Assembly (NCBI GenBank): GCA_030432595.1
Contig: JAUIGU010000003.1
Span: 124,001-188,000, forward strand
DNA length: 64,000 nucleotides
Direction of reading: 5' to 3'
From: Phycisphaerae bacterium
Lineage (GTDB): Bacteria; Planctomycetota; Phycisphaerae; Phycisphaerales; Phycisphaeraceae
In this document: positions 56,324 through 64,000 of the stretch, piece after piece
Numbering within the stretch: the first letter of the stretch is position 1
Layout: each line of letters opens with the position of its first letter
Position numbers and translations under genes: made by a program
Notes under the pieces: model-generated
Seen by the model: the letters and a program-made list of their open reading frames with translations, nothing else
The model's database searches: none
Told to the model about the DNA's origin: nothing

Positions 56324-59300
56324 GGCCCATACCGGCACCGTCTGACCCGGACTGTTTGAGCAGCTCGGCGAGACGCTGTTTCCACAACGGGTTCTGGGGT
56401 TCCAGGTCGATGGCGGCCTGGATGTTGGCGATGGCTTCGTCCAGTTGGCCGATCCGGGCCTGCACGATCGCGAGCGTGTCGCGGAAGTTGGCGTTGTTGG
56501 GCTCCGCGGCGACGGCGTCGCGCGCGAGTTGCAACGCGTGGTCCTGTTCCTGCGTGGTTTCGATGAGCAGCATCGCGAGGTTGTTGCGGGTCACGGACGA
56601 GCCGGGGTCCTGCTCCAGCGCCGTTTCGTAGGCCTGGCGGGCGACGGCGGTCTGGCCGACGTTTTCGGCGATGACGCCGTGGAGGAAGTGCGCCATGGGC
56701 GTGGCGTCGGGAAGTTGCACGGCCTGGGCGATGATCTCGGCGGAGCGCTCCACGGGGACGGACTCGGGGTTCTGCCAGTGCAGCGTCCACCACGCCTCGG
56801 CCAACGCGAAGCGTTCCGTGAAGGCGTCGGCGGGCACCATGGGCGTGACGATGTCGAGCCAGAGCTTGCGCGTCGGCGCATCGCGGATGACCTGCATGGT
56901 CAGACGCAGCCAGGCGAGGCGCCACTCGCCGAGGTGGCGGAGCTGTGGCTGGAGGAACTGTTGGGCGTCGAAGGGCCGGGCGTTGCGGACCAGCGCCTCG
57001 CCATAGGCCGCCGCGTACTCGGCGTGGTGGGTCGGGTTGGCGCTCACGCGCTGGGCGTAGGGCTCGAGCGTGGAGAGCGCCTGGTCCGGCCGGCTGACCC
57101 GCAGCAGCGCCCGGGCGGCGAGCAGGTCCGCGGCGAACGGGTCGCGTGCGGCGCGCTTGCGCCACTGCTGGGCGGCGAGCAGGGTCTGTTCCCACTGGCC
57201 GGTGTTGGCCAGCGCCAGGGCGTGCAGGTGGGCGGCCTCGATGGACCCGGGGAACATTGCCGCGGCGCGACGGGCGACCTCGGCGGCGCTTTCGGGCTGA
57301 TCGATGCGCAGGTAGACCTGTGCGCAGGCGATCTGCAGAGCGAGGAAGTCGGGGTGCGCGTCGGCGATGCGGCGCAGGCCGCGGGCGATCGTTGGTCCGT
57401 CGTCGTTGCTGTTGCGGGCGCGGGCGAGGTAGCGGCTGGCCTCGGTGGCGACACCGCGGAACTCGTCGCTGGTCAGCATCGCCGCGACCAGCGCGCGGAA
57501 GGCGGGGTCGACAACCAGCGGGGCGACATCGGACTCCCGGGCGACGAACGCCGCGAGCCCGGGCACGTCGCCGGCTTCGTGCAGCCCGCGCCGGGCCGCC
57601 ACCAGCGCCGGGTCGGCGTCGCCGCGGAACGCATGGAATGACGCCAGCCGGACCCAGCCCTGCGGGTCGGTCGGGTTGGCCTCCGCGGCGGCCTCGTAGA
57701 GCGCCGCGGCGCGGTCGGGCGATTCGAACCGCGCGGCGAAATCGGCTTCGAGCACCAGTTGCTGGTCCGCCGGCGTGCCGGTGTTCCCGAGCGAGGCGAG
57801 GATGCCGCGGGCTTTGTCGAGCTGGCCGACCTCGCCGTAATAATCGGATGCAAACACGACCGCTTCGCGCGTGGGGTTCTTGAGCAGCTCCGTGATCTGC
57901 CACTCGGCCTCGCGCTTGCGGTTCGCCTGGGCGTAGAGGCGGGCCAGCAGCAGCCGGTCGGTGGTGTCGAAGCCGGGACGCTCGAGCAGTTGTTCGAGCA
58001 GTTGCGTCGCGATCTCGTAGTCGCCTTGCGCGGCGAGCATCGCGGTGGTGCGGCGGAGCGTGTCGGGCGCGAGGTTGGGGTTGTTGCCGACCTCGGTGAG
58101 GATCCGCCGCGCTTCGGGGAAGTTGTTGGTCGCCTGCTCGAACCGGGCAAGCTCCAACGCGATCGCCGACGCGTCGGGGCGGATGCGGTACGCCGACTGC
58201 GCATCTTCCACCGCCGAGGAGAGCCGGCCCTGCAGCTCCTTCGCGCGAGCGCGGAGGATGAAGGCCTCGGCGTCGTTGGGGTTGCCACCGATCGCTTCGT
58301 CGAGCAGGGCCTCGGCATTGGGCGCGTCGGCCGCGGGGTTGGGGCCGGACAAGTGCCAACGCGCACGTTCGAGGCGCCACTGCGTGCTGCGCTCGCCGGC
58401 CAGGGATTTGATCCGCTCGATCAATTGGTCGGCCAACGCACGGTCGTCGCGCGCCACCGGGCTGGCGAGCACCTTGAGCTGCACGTCGAGCTGGTTGGGG
58501 TTGGCGGCGGCGACGGACTTGTAGATTTCTTTTGCTTCGGGGTCGCCGATGTGCGCGAGGTACCGGGCGCGGATCAACTGCCCGTCGACGGTCTGCGTGT
58601 CGAGGCGCTGCTCGAGTTCGGTCAGGCCTTGCTGCGGCTGTCCCGCGTCGGCGAGCCGGATCGCGTCGTCGAAGATCATCTCGGGCGACGAGCCGTAGGC
58701 GTCGTTGAGCAGGCGCGCCGCGTTCTGCTCCAGGCCGAGCCTGAACTTTTCGCTGATCTGCATCAGCGTGCGGAGTCCGCCTGGCGTCAGCGGCGGGTCG
58801 AGCGCGAGCAGGTCACGGCCGGCCTGGACGGCGTCCTGGGGGCGTTGGTCGGCGGCGAGGAGCTGCGTGCGCATGAGCAGCAGTCGTTCTTCGCGCGGCA
58901 CGCGTTCGAGGATGCGGTCGATGTACTCGATCAGCTCGCCGGTCTCGCCGGCGCGGATGGTCTCGGGGTTGTTGCCCTTGGCCAAGGCGCGGATGACGTG
59001 CGGCTCGGTAAGGTCGGGCCGGCGCCGGCTGGCGGCGCGGGCGTAGCGTTCGGCGTGCAGCCACTGGTTGAGCACCAGGTAGTCCTGCGAGGCCAGCAGC
59101 AGCGGGGCGGCCCAACTGGGGCGCAGCTCCGCGGCGTCGTTCTGGTACTCGATCGAGGCGTGGTGGTCTTTCACTGATGCGTGCAGCCGGCCGAGCATCA
59201 TCAGCAGGTACGGGTGGATCACGCCTTTGCGCAGCGCCTCTTCGCCGGCGTCGAGCGCATCGGCGACGACGCGCGGCTGGGCGTAAAACGCCTCCAGGGC

Positions 59301-60371
59301 GTCGGCCCAGAGCGCGCCGGCCGGGCCGGGGTGTTCGCGCAGCGCGCGCAGCGATTCGAACGCCGCCGAGAACTGCTTGAGCTCGTGCTGAGTCATCGCG
59401 CGGATGGCCCACAACTCGGCGGGGTCGTCGTTCGTCAAGCCCTTGAGCCGTTCCAGCAACTTCGCAAACTCACCAGCCTCGAACAGCCGGCGGGTGACTT
59501 CGACCCCCAGCGTGTCGGACAGCGGGTAATCGTCGGCCACGCGGGCCAGGTATTCCGACGCGTCGGGGTACAGCCCCAACCGGTCGAACGCGGTCGTGAG
59601 CGACTCGATCAGGTCCTCGTCCGCGACCGGGCGCTGCGACGCGGTGCGGACCCATTCCCGTGCGGCGTCGGTGTCGCCGGTCATCGCGTGGACCATGCCC
59701 AGCACGAGCTCGTAGCGCGGGTCGTCGGGGTGCTTCTCCAGCAGGGCGTTGGCGTCGGCGAGCAGGTCTTCGTGCGGCTCGTGCAGCTCGCTGCGCACCT
59801 GAAGCAGCCGCAGGTGGGCCTGGTGGTCATCTGGGTTCTTGGCGAGGTAGGCCTGGAAGTCGGCCTTGGCGGCCTCGAAGTTTTCGACGCGCGCGTGCTT
59901 GATGGCCCGCACGCGCAGCGCATCGACCCGGTCGGGGTTGGTGCCCAGGATGTCGTTGGCGACGTTGATCGCCTCGGTCGGCGTGAGGTACTTCTCGGCC
60001 AACTCAAGCATCAGGTCGTTGGCCTGCGCGTTCTGCGGGTCCAGTTGCCGCGCCTGCGAAGCCCAGCGGCGGGCCTTGGCGAGGTGCCGGTTGTCGGGCT
60101 CGGGCGACTCGAAGGACGCACGCGCCGCGGCGGCGAGCGCCTCGGGGTCTTCGGGCTCGGTCTGGAAATACTCTTCGAGGTATTGAAGCGTCGCCGCGTG
60201 GTCGCCGCGCTCGTGGGCGGCCAGCCCCTGTTCGCGGAGGTCCTGGAAGTACGCCGCCTGCCGGCCCTGCTGGAAGAACCAGAGCCCGGCGATGCCCAGC
60301 ACCGCGAGCAACAGCCCGGCGGCGAGGATGGTGAGTCGGCGGCGGCGGCGTTGCCTGCGATCGATGGCCAT
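56301..60371 (-). CDS. Very large TPR protein of the exosortase cluster
   Basis: A 1356-residue protein with a basic N-terminus, one TM segment (about residues 14-32) and almost wholly helical TPR-like repeats to the end. Repeat landmarks are GDHAATLQYLEEYFQTEPEDPEALAAAARASF near the start and YETALEQDPGSSVTRNNLAMLL at the end. It resembles PrsT-type TPR proteins found with PEP-CTERM systems, where a scaffold role is proposed. It lies 112 bp downstream of the EpsI and exosortase genes on the same strand. It overlaps the convergent amidase by 23 bp. The function is inferred from context. Confidence 0.85.
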   Translation of the reverse strand: MAIDRRQRRRRRLTILAAGLLLAVLGIAGLWFFQQGRQAAYFQDLREQGLAAHERGDHAATLQYLEEYFQTEPEDPEALAAAARASFESPEPDNRHLAKARRWASQARQLDPQNAQANDLMLELAEKYLTPTEAINVANDILGTNPDRVDALRVRAIKHARVENFEAAKADFQAYLAKNPDDHQAHLRLLQVRSELHEPHEDLLADANALLEKHPDDPRYELVLGMVHAMTGDTDAAREWVRTASQRPVADEDLIESLTTAFDRLGLYPDASEYLARVADDYPLSDTLGVEVTRRLFEAGEFAKLLERLKGLTNDDPAELWAIRAMTQHELKQFSAAFESLRALREHPGPAGALWADALEAFYAQPRVVADALDAGEEALRKGVIHPYLLMMLGRLHASVKDHHASIEYQNDAAELRPSWAAPLLLASQDYLVLNQWLHAERYARAASRRRPDLTEPHVIRALAKGNNPETIRAGETGELIEYIDRILERVPREERLLLMRTQLLAADQRPQDAVQAGRDLLALDPPLTPGGLRTLMQISEKFRLGLEQNAARLLNDAYGSSPEMIFDDAIRLADAGQPQQGLTELEQRLDTQTVDGQLIRARYLAHIGDPEAKEIYKSVAAANPNQLDVQLKVLASPVARDDRALADQLIERIKSLAGERSTQWRLERARWHLSGPNPAADAPNAEALLDEAIGGNPNDAEAFILRARAKELQGRLSSAVEDAQSAYRIRPDASAIALELARFEQATNNFPEARRILTEVGNNPNLAPDTLRRTTAMLAAQGDYEIATQLLEQLLERPGFDTTDRLLLARLYAQANRKREAEWQITELLKNPTREAVVFASDYYGEVGQLDKARGILASLGNTGTPADQQLVLEADFAARFESPDRAAALYEAAAEANPTDPQGWVRLASFHAFRGDADPALVAARRGLHEAGDVPGLAAFVARESDVAPLVVDPAFRALVAAMLTSDEFRGVATEASRYLARARNSNDDGPTIARGLRRIADAHPDFLALQIACAQVYLRIDQPESAAEVARRAAAMFPGSIEAAHLHALALANTGQWEQTLLAAQQWRKRAARDPFAADLLAARALLRVSRPDQALSTLEPYAQRVSANPTHHAEYAAAYGEALVRNARPFDAQQFLQPQLRHLGEWRLAWLRLTMQVIRDAPTRKLWLDIVTPMVPADAFTERFALAEAWWTLHWQNPESVPVERSAEIIAQAVQLPDATPMAHFLHGVIAENVGQTAVARQAYETALEQDPGSSVTRNNLAMLLIETTQEQDHALQLARDAVAAEPNNANFRDTLAIVQARIGQLDEAIANIQAAIDLEPQNPLWKQRLAELLKQSGSDGAGMGLSAAPVR

Positions 60372-60483
60372 GATGAGTCCTGCTTGAACGGATCGATAGA
60401 GTCACTCTACGCCGGCCACGCCCGATAACTGTCGGGCGCGGCGGCGTCCCCGATGATGGATATCGGCCAGTCGTGGCCCGCGG

Positions 60484-61221
60484 TTAGACCGGGTGGTCCG
60501 CGGAATGCCCCCACCGCATCGCCTCGATCAGTGGCTGGTACGCGGCGATGAAGGCTTTGACGATCTCTTCGCGGCGCTGGGGCGCGATGTCGCCCTCGGT
60601 CAGCACCTGCACCTGGGCGGCGCCGAAGTAGCGCAGGCCGTAGTTGCCCGCGGCATCGACAACGGTCGACATGTCCGGCGAGACCCGCCCGTCGGGGATG
60701 ACCAGGAAGCTGGAGACGATCAGGTCGTTCTGCCGCGGCTTGCTGAAGCGGTACTGCCGGCCGGGGTAAGTCTGATCGTTCACGGTCCACGACGCGTCGG
60801 TGTCGCCCTCACCGACGTAGCCATTCGCGGGGTAGCAGATGGGCGGCCAGTGCCCGTCGAGGTCACGGGCGTCCTTGCACTGCACGATGAGGAACGCGAC
60901 GTTCTCGCCGGTCTCCTTGTGGATGTATCGCCGGCTAATGAACACGTTGGGGTTCAGCAGCACCTGCGCTTCCTTGGCGACCTCGTCGTCCCGGCCCTGC
61001 CACGGGCCGAACTCCAGCGGCGTGTCCGCGCGCATCGTCATCAGCTCGGCGTGGTACGGATCGGCGTCGGTGGGGACCGGCAGCGTCAACCCGTACAGGG
61101 CCATCCCGCCCAGCAGCGACGCCGTCACGACCGGGGCCAGCCACCCGGCCCGGGCGCGCGAGCGCTGGGCACGGCCGGGCCGCTCGTCGGTGATCTCGGG
61201 TGGGGGGGCGGTGTCGTTCAT
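60484..61221 (-). CDS. EpsI-family (DUF3485) exosortase-associated protein
   Basis: A 245-residue protein with one TM segment (about residues 28-47, APVVTASLLGGMALYGLTL) and the EpsI domain: VFISRRYIHKETGENVAFLIVQC, GHWPPICYPANGYV, the family's CYPG-like motif, and SSFLVIPDG. EpsI proteins are encoded beside or fused to exosortases; their role is not settled. ATG 61221 is used; a GTG at 61233 gives four more residues. It lies 43 bp downstream of the exosortase gene and upstream of the TPR gene. Confidence 0.9.
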   Translation of the reverse strand: MNDTAPPPEITDERPGRAQRSRARAGWLAPVVTASLLGGMALYGLTLPVPTDADPYHAELMTMRADTPLEFGPWQGRDDEVAKEAQVLLNPNVFISRRYIHKETGENVAFLIVQCKDARDLDGHWPPICYPANGYVGEGDTDASWTVNDQTYPGRQYRFSKPRQNDLIVSSFLVIPDGRVSPDMSTVVDAAGNYGLRYFGAAQVQVLTEGDIAPQRREEIVKAFIAAYQPLIEAMRWGHSADHPV

Positions 61222-61264
61222 TGGTGATTTCACGCTACGAAACGCGGGGCGATCCGGTTCACGG

Positions 61265-62224
61265 CTACGGCGCCGCCAGCGACGCCTGCGGCTGCATCAC
61301 CGGCACCTCGGCCCAGCGCAGCGTGCGGATGAACCCCATTAGCAGGAAGAACGCCAGCGCGAGCATCGCCCAGCCGGCGATGTTGTGGAACGTCTGCCCG
61401 ACCGCTTCGCTGAAGTGCCCCTTGACCATGATGGTCGGCACGACGCGGATGACGTTGCAGAGCACGGCGGCGAACGGAGACAACACAATCAACGCCACCC
61501 GCACCGACGGACGCAGCGGCGTGCCGAACGCGAACGCGTATGCCACGAGCATCAACGCGAACATCATGCGCATCCCGTTGCAGGCCTCGGCGACCATCAT
61601 CGGCTTGTTGTTGTAGTAGAACACGTTGCCCACGCGCTCGACGCGCATGCCCAACAGCTCGAAGAGGAACTGCGCGTACCGCGCGGTCTCGACCTGCAGG
61701 GGCAGCGACATCTGCTGGCGGATCGACCCGGGCACGGGCACCAGGAACGCGAAGACCAGCACGGCCGGCCAAAGCCGCCAGGTCAGGGACGGGCCGGCCA
61801 CCGTCACCATCGCTCCGACCAGCGCGAGCACCGCGCCGCCGTGCCACCCGATCTGCAGGTTGGTTCGGAACCCGAACTCGTGGATCGCCAACCCCAGCGC
61901 GACCAGGGCCGGGCCCAGGAACGTGTAGACCGGCCGTGTCCGACGAACTGCGGTCCACCGGCCCCAGACCAGCCACGCCGCGACCGGCAGCACCAGCCAG
62001 ACCTGGCTGGCTTCCTCATCGTTGTAGGCGATCCACAAGATGTCCGCCCACGCCCGGTAACACGCCACGAACGACAACGCGATCAGCGCGAGCGCGATGA
62101 AGATGCGCTGCGACGTCCACCCGCGGCGCATGCGCGGGCCCAGCCCCGAGCGGTCCTTGCGCGGAGTGTCAACGGTGCCGGTCGCCGCCGCGGGGCGGTC
62201 GAGTTGGGAAGCGGGCGCGGCCAT
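61265..62224 (-). CDS. Exosortase (PEP-CTERM sorting transpeptidase)
   Basis: A 319-residue polytopic membrane protein with about eight TM helices. The catalytic residues are C215 in VAEACNGMRMM, R260 in NVIRVVPTI and H280 in FHNIAGW, the conserved Cys/Arg/His of the exosortase family. Such enzymes are thought to cut PEP-CTERM proteins at the tail and attach them to an envelope partner. Eight proteins in this window end in a PEP-CTERM-type tail and are likely substrates. EpsI and the TPR protein follow on the same strand. The start ATG 62224 is the conserved one; the first ~35 residues are cytoplasmic. I cannot assign the exosortase subtype. Confidence 0.94.
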   Translation of the reverse strand: MAAPASQLDRPAAATGTVDTPRKDRSGLGPRMRRGWTSQRIFIALALIALSFVACYRAWADILWIAYNDEEASQVWLVLPVAAWLVWGRWTAVRRTRPVYTFLGPALVALGLAIHEFGFRTNLQIGWHGGAVLALVGAMVTVAGPSLTWRLWPAVLVFAFLVPVPGSIRQQMSLPLQVETARYAQFLFELLGMRVERVGNVFYYNNKPMMVAEACNGMRMMFALMLVAYAFAFGTPLRPSVRVALIVLSPFAAVLCNVIRVVPTIMVKGHFSEAVGQTFHNIAGWAMLALAFFLLMGFIRTLRWAEVPVMQPQASLAAP

Positions 62225-62319
62225 GAGATAGCGTCATGGTAGATATCGGCCAGCCGAGGGGTGGGGGGTCAGCACCGTGTATCACAGCTTGATCGCGTTC
62301 TGTACGGTAGTTATTTGAA

Positions 62320-63225
62320 ATGACGCATTGGACCGTCAACCCGCAGGACGCCGGAGAGCGGCTGGACCGTTGGCTGGCCGCGCGGGCGGGCGTGTCGCGG
62401 GGTGAGGCGACGCGTTGGCTCGAGGCCGGCCGGGTCCGTGTGAACAGCCGAATCGTGGCGTCCCGGAAGGGCGGGCTGGTCCTGCGTGCCGGTGACGAGG
62501 TCGTGCTGGACTCGGCGTCAGCGGCTTGGATCGGTCCGATGGCGGCTGCGCTGGCCGAACTGGGCCGAGGCGACGACTGGCTGGCGGTCGACAAACCCTC
62601 GGGCGTGCCGGTCCACCCGCTGAGGCCGGACGAGCCCGGGACACTGCTGGGCGCGGTCGCGGAGGTGATTCCCGGCATCCTGGGGGTCGGCGACGAGGGC
62701 GAGCTGCGCAGCGGCGTCGTGCATCGCCTCGACGTGGACACCTCGGGAGTGGTGTTGTTTGCGTTGACCGACGCGCGATGGGGCGCGCTACGTGAAGCGT
62801 TCAGCGAACATCGAGTGGTTAAACGCTACCGGGCGCTGGTTCACGGCCGGGTCGAATCCGACGGGCGGCGCACCATGCACCTGAAGGTCTCGCGGCACCG
62901 CCCGGCGCGGGTCTCGGTGGTTGATGCCGACACGCCGCAGGCCCGCGCGTGCTCATTGGCGTGGCGCGTCGTCGGCCGAGGTCCGAACGCGACGGACGTC
63001 GAGGTGGACCTGCACACCGGGTTCCTGCATCAAGTCCGGGTGATGTTTGAGGCGATGGGGCACCCGCTGATGGGTGATGCGGTCTACGCGCCCGAGGCCG
63101 TTGCCGAGTTGGCGCCGCGCCAGATGCTTCACGCGGCGTCGATCGTGGCAGGCGACATCGAAGCCGAATCTTGGCTGCCTGAGGACTACCTCGAAACCCG
63201 TCAACGTTTATCGGTGTCCACGTGA
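62320..63225 (+). CDS. RluA-family pseudouridine synthase
   Basis: A 301-residue RNA-modifying enzyme: an S4 RNA-binding domain (about 1-65, ERLDRWLAARAGVSRGEATRWLEAGRVRVN), then the pseudouridine synthase domain (about 85-290). The catalytic Asp is D138 in HRLDVDTSGVVLFA, and WLAVDKPSGVPVHP and HQVRVMFEAMGHPLMGDAVYA follow. It isomerises uridine in rRNA or tRNA; the exact site is unknown. ATG 62320 is divergent from the exosortase gene, and it is convergent with the serine acetyltransferase gene, 36 bp apart. Confidence 0.93.
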   Translation: MTHWTVNPQDAGERLDRWLAARAGVSRGEATRWLEAGRVRVNSRIVASRKGGLVLRAGDEVVLDSASAAWIGPMAAALAELGRGDDWLAVDKPSGVPVHPLRPDEPGTLLGAVAEVIPGILGVGDEGELRSGVVHRLDVDTSGVVLFALTDARWGALREAFSEHRVVKRYRALVHGRVESDGRRTMHLKVSRHRPARVSVVDADTPQARACSLAWRVVGRGPNATDVEVDLHTGFLHQVRVMFEAMGHPLMGDAVYAPEAVAELAPRQMLHAASIVAGDIEAESWLPEDYLETRQRLSVST

Positions 63226-63261
63226 TTTGAAGACGCGTTGCACCGGGCCACGGGTGAGTCG

Positions 63262-64000
63262 TCAGACCGAGTAATTCACCGGTGCGGCGTCGCCCTGCCC
63301 CTCGGTGTTGCGGCCGCGCGGCGGGATCAGCTTGAGTTGCGGGGCCTTCATCGTGACGGTGTGCCCGGCCGGGACCGACTCGGTGATGAAGACCGAGCCG
63401 CCGACGGTCGCGCCCTTGCCGATGACGGTGTTGCCGCCGAGGATGATCGCCCCGCCGTAGATCGTGACGCCGTCCTCGATGGTGGGGTGGCGCTTGCGGC
63501 CTTCCCAGCGTTCGTGCCCGCCCTTGAGCGACAGCGCGCCGAGGGTGACGCCCTGGTACAGGTTGACCTCGCGGCCGATGATCGTGGTTTCGCCGACGAC
63601 GATGCCCGTGCCGTGGTCGATGAAGAAGCGTTCGCCGATGGTCGCGCCGGGGTGGATGTCGATGCCGGTGTCGTTGTGCGCCGCCTCGGTCATCATGCGC
63701 GGCAGCATCGGCACCTCGAGCTTGTAAAGCTCGTGCGCGTAGCGGTAGGTGAAGATCGCGTCCAGCCCGGGGTAGCAGAAGATGGTTTCGTCGGTGTGGA
63801 CCGACGCGGGGTCGGAGTCGTAGGCCGCCTGGACGTCGGTGGACAGCAGACGCCGCACCTCCGGGATCCGGCGGAGGAAGGCGTTGGTCTTCTCGCGGGC
63901 GGCGGCGTCGCAGTCGTCGCAGTTGTCGCCGCGCCCGTCGCCGTCGCGGTTCATCTCGTAACGCAGCGCCTGGCGCACCTGCTCGTAGAGCAGGTGGTCG
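63262..64000 (-). CDS. cysE: Serine O-acetyltransferase (start beyond the window edge)
   Basis: The frame runs off the right edge, so the N-terminus is missing; at least 246 residues are visible. It makes O-acetylserine from serine and acetyl-CoA for cysteine synthesis. Motifs are FCYPGLDAIFTYRYAHELY, a left-handed beta-helix of hexapeptide repeats with IDIHPGATIGERFFIDHGTGIVVGETTIIG, LYQGVTLGALS and the long GGHERWEGRKRHPTIEDGV loop. The end PQLKLIPPRGR is the C-terminal arm. It resembles the longer SAT form found beside or fused with cysteine synthase. GTG 63978 is an internal codon and not the start. Confidence 0.92.
   Translation of the reverse strand, partial: DHLLYEQVRQALRYEMNRDGDGRGDNCDDCDAAAREKTNAFLRRIPEVRRLLSTDVQAAYDSDPASVHTDETIFCYPGLDAIFTYRYAHELYKLEVPMLPRMMTEAAHNDTGIDIHPGATIGERFFIDHGTGIVVGETTIIGREVNLYQGVTLGALSLKGGHERWEGRKRHPTIEDGVTIYGGAIILGGNTVIGKGATVGGSVFITESVPAGHTVTMKAPQLKLIPPRGRNTEGQGDAAPVNYSV

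Overview
The window reads as chromosomal DNA of a marine planctomycete, most likely class Phycisphaerae. The evidence is high GC, many secreted proteins ending in a PEP-CTERM sorting tail, an exosortase with its EpsI partner, pseudopilins of the planctomycete type, dockerin-like 'GQVEQGDLDLVLQNWG' doublets, and short palindromic REP-like repeats between genes. This placement comes from gene content and has not been tested by a tree.

Left part (1-14.4 kb): a small DUF3568-like lipoprotein, two tandem PfkB sugar kinases, an EVE-domain protein, divergent gltX and glnS, a sugar ABC importer (binding lipoprotein plus two permeases, no ATPase), a gamma-glutamyltranspeptidase and an NhaC-type antiporter. 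gltX carries a ~100-codon low-GC insert after KMSKR, and the second permease carries a ~180-residue insert.

First polysaccharide locus (14.6-27.3 kb): two related PEP-CTERM proteins, a GH2 beta-galactosidase, a LacI regulator, a pseudopilin, two GH53 endo-galactanases (one with dockerin-like repeats and a PEP tail, one without), a small sulfotransferase-like protein, a GHMP kinase resembling plant L-arabinokinase, and a UTP-sugar-1-phosphate uridylyltransferase. Together they suggest galactan or arabinogalactan breakdown and activation of the released sugars. The promoters of the two PEP-CTERM genes share a 12-bp LacI-type operator directly after the -10 box.

Middle (27.5-40.4 kb): a gene fragment bounded by a 27-bp perfect inverted repeat, a tyrosine recombinase next to tRNA-Ile(GAT), a PilZ protein, a PA0069-type radical SAM protein with an in-frame palindromic insertion, clpC, an HDOD-GGDEF protein, a UPF0173 hydrolase, and a secreted protein that looks like a circularly permuted caspase-like fold with dockerin-like repeats and a PEP-CTERM tail.

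Second polysaccharide locus (40.6-46.9 kb): a GH16 lipoprotein (laminarinase-like), two paralogous pseudopilins, a dockerin/PEP-CTERM protein, a LacI regulator with an operator over its own promoter, and a divergent PEP-CTERM protein. The gene mix repeats that of the first locus.

Right part (47-64 kb): pdxA, tRNA-Arg(TCG), a Wza-like export lipoprotein, two unrecognised proteins running into phoH and a PgpH-type HD phosphohydrolase, a PEP-tailed amidase, a giant TPR protein, EpsI and the exosortase (the probable sorting enzyme for the PEP-CTERM proteins here), an RluA-type pseudouridine synthase, and a serine acetyltransferase cut by the window edge. No rRNA, CRISPR array or complete insertion sequence was seen.
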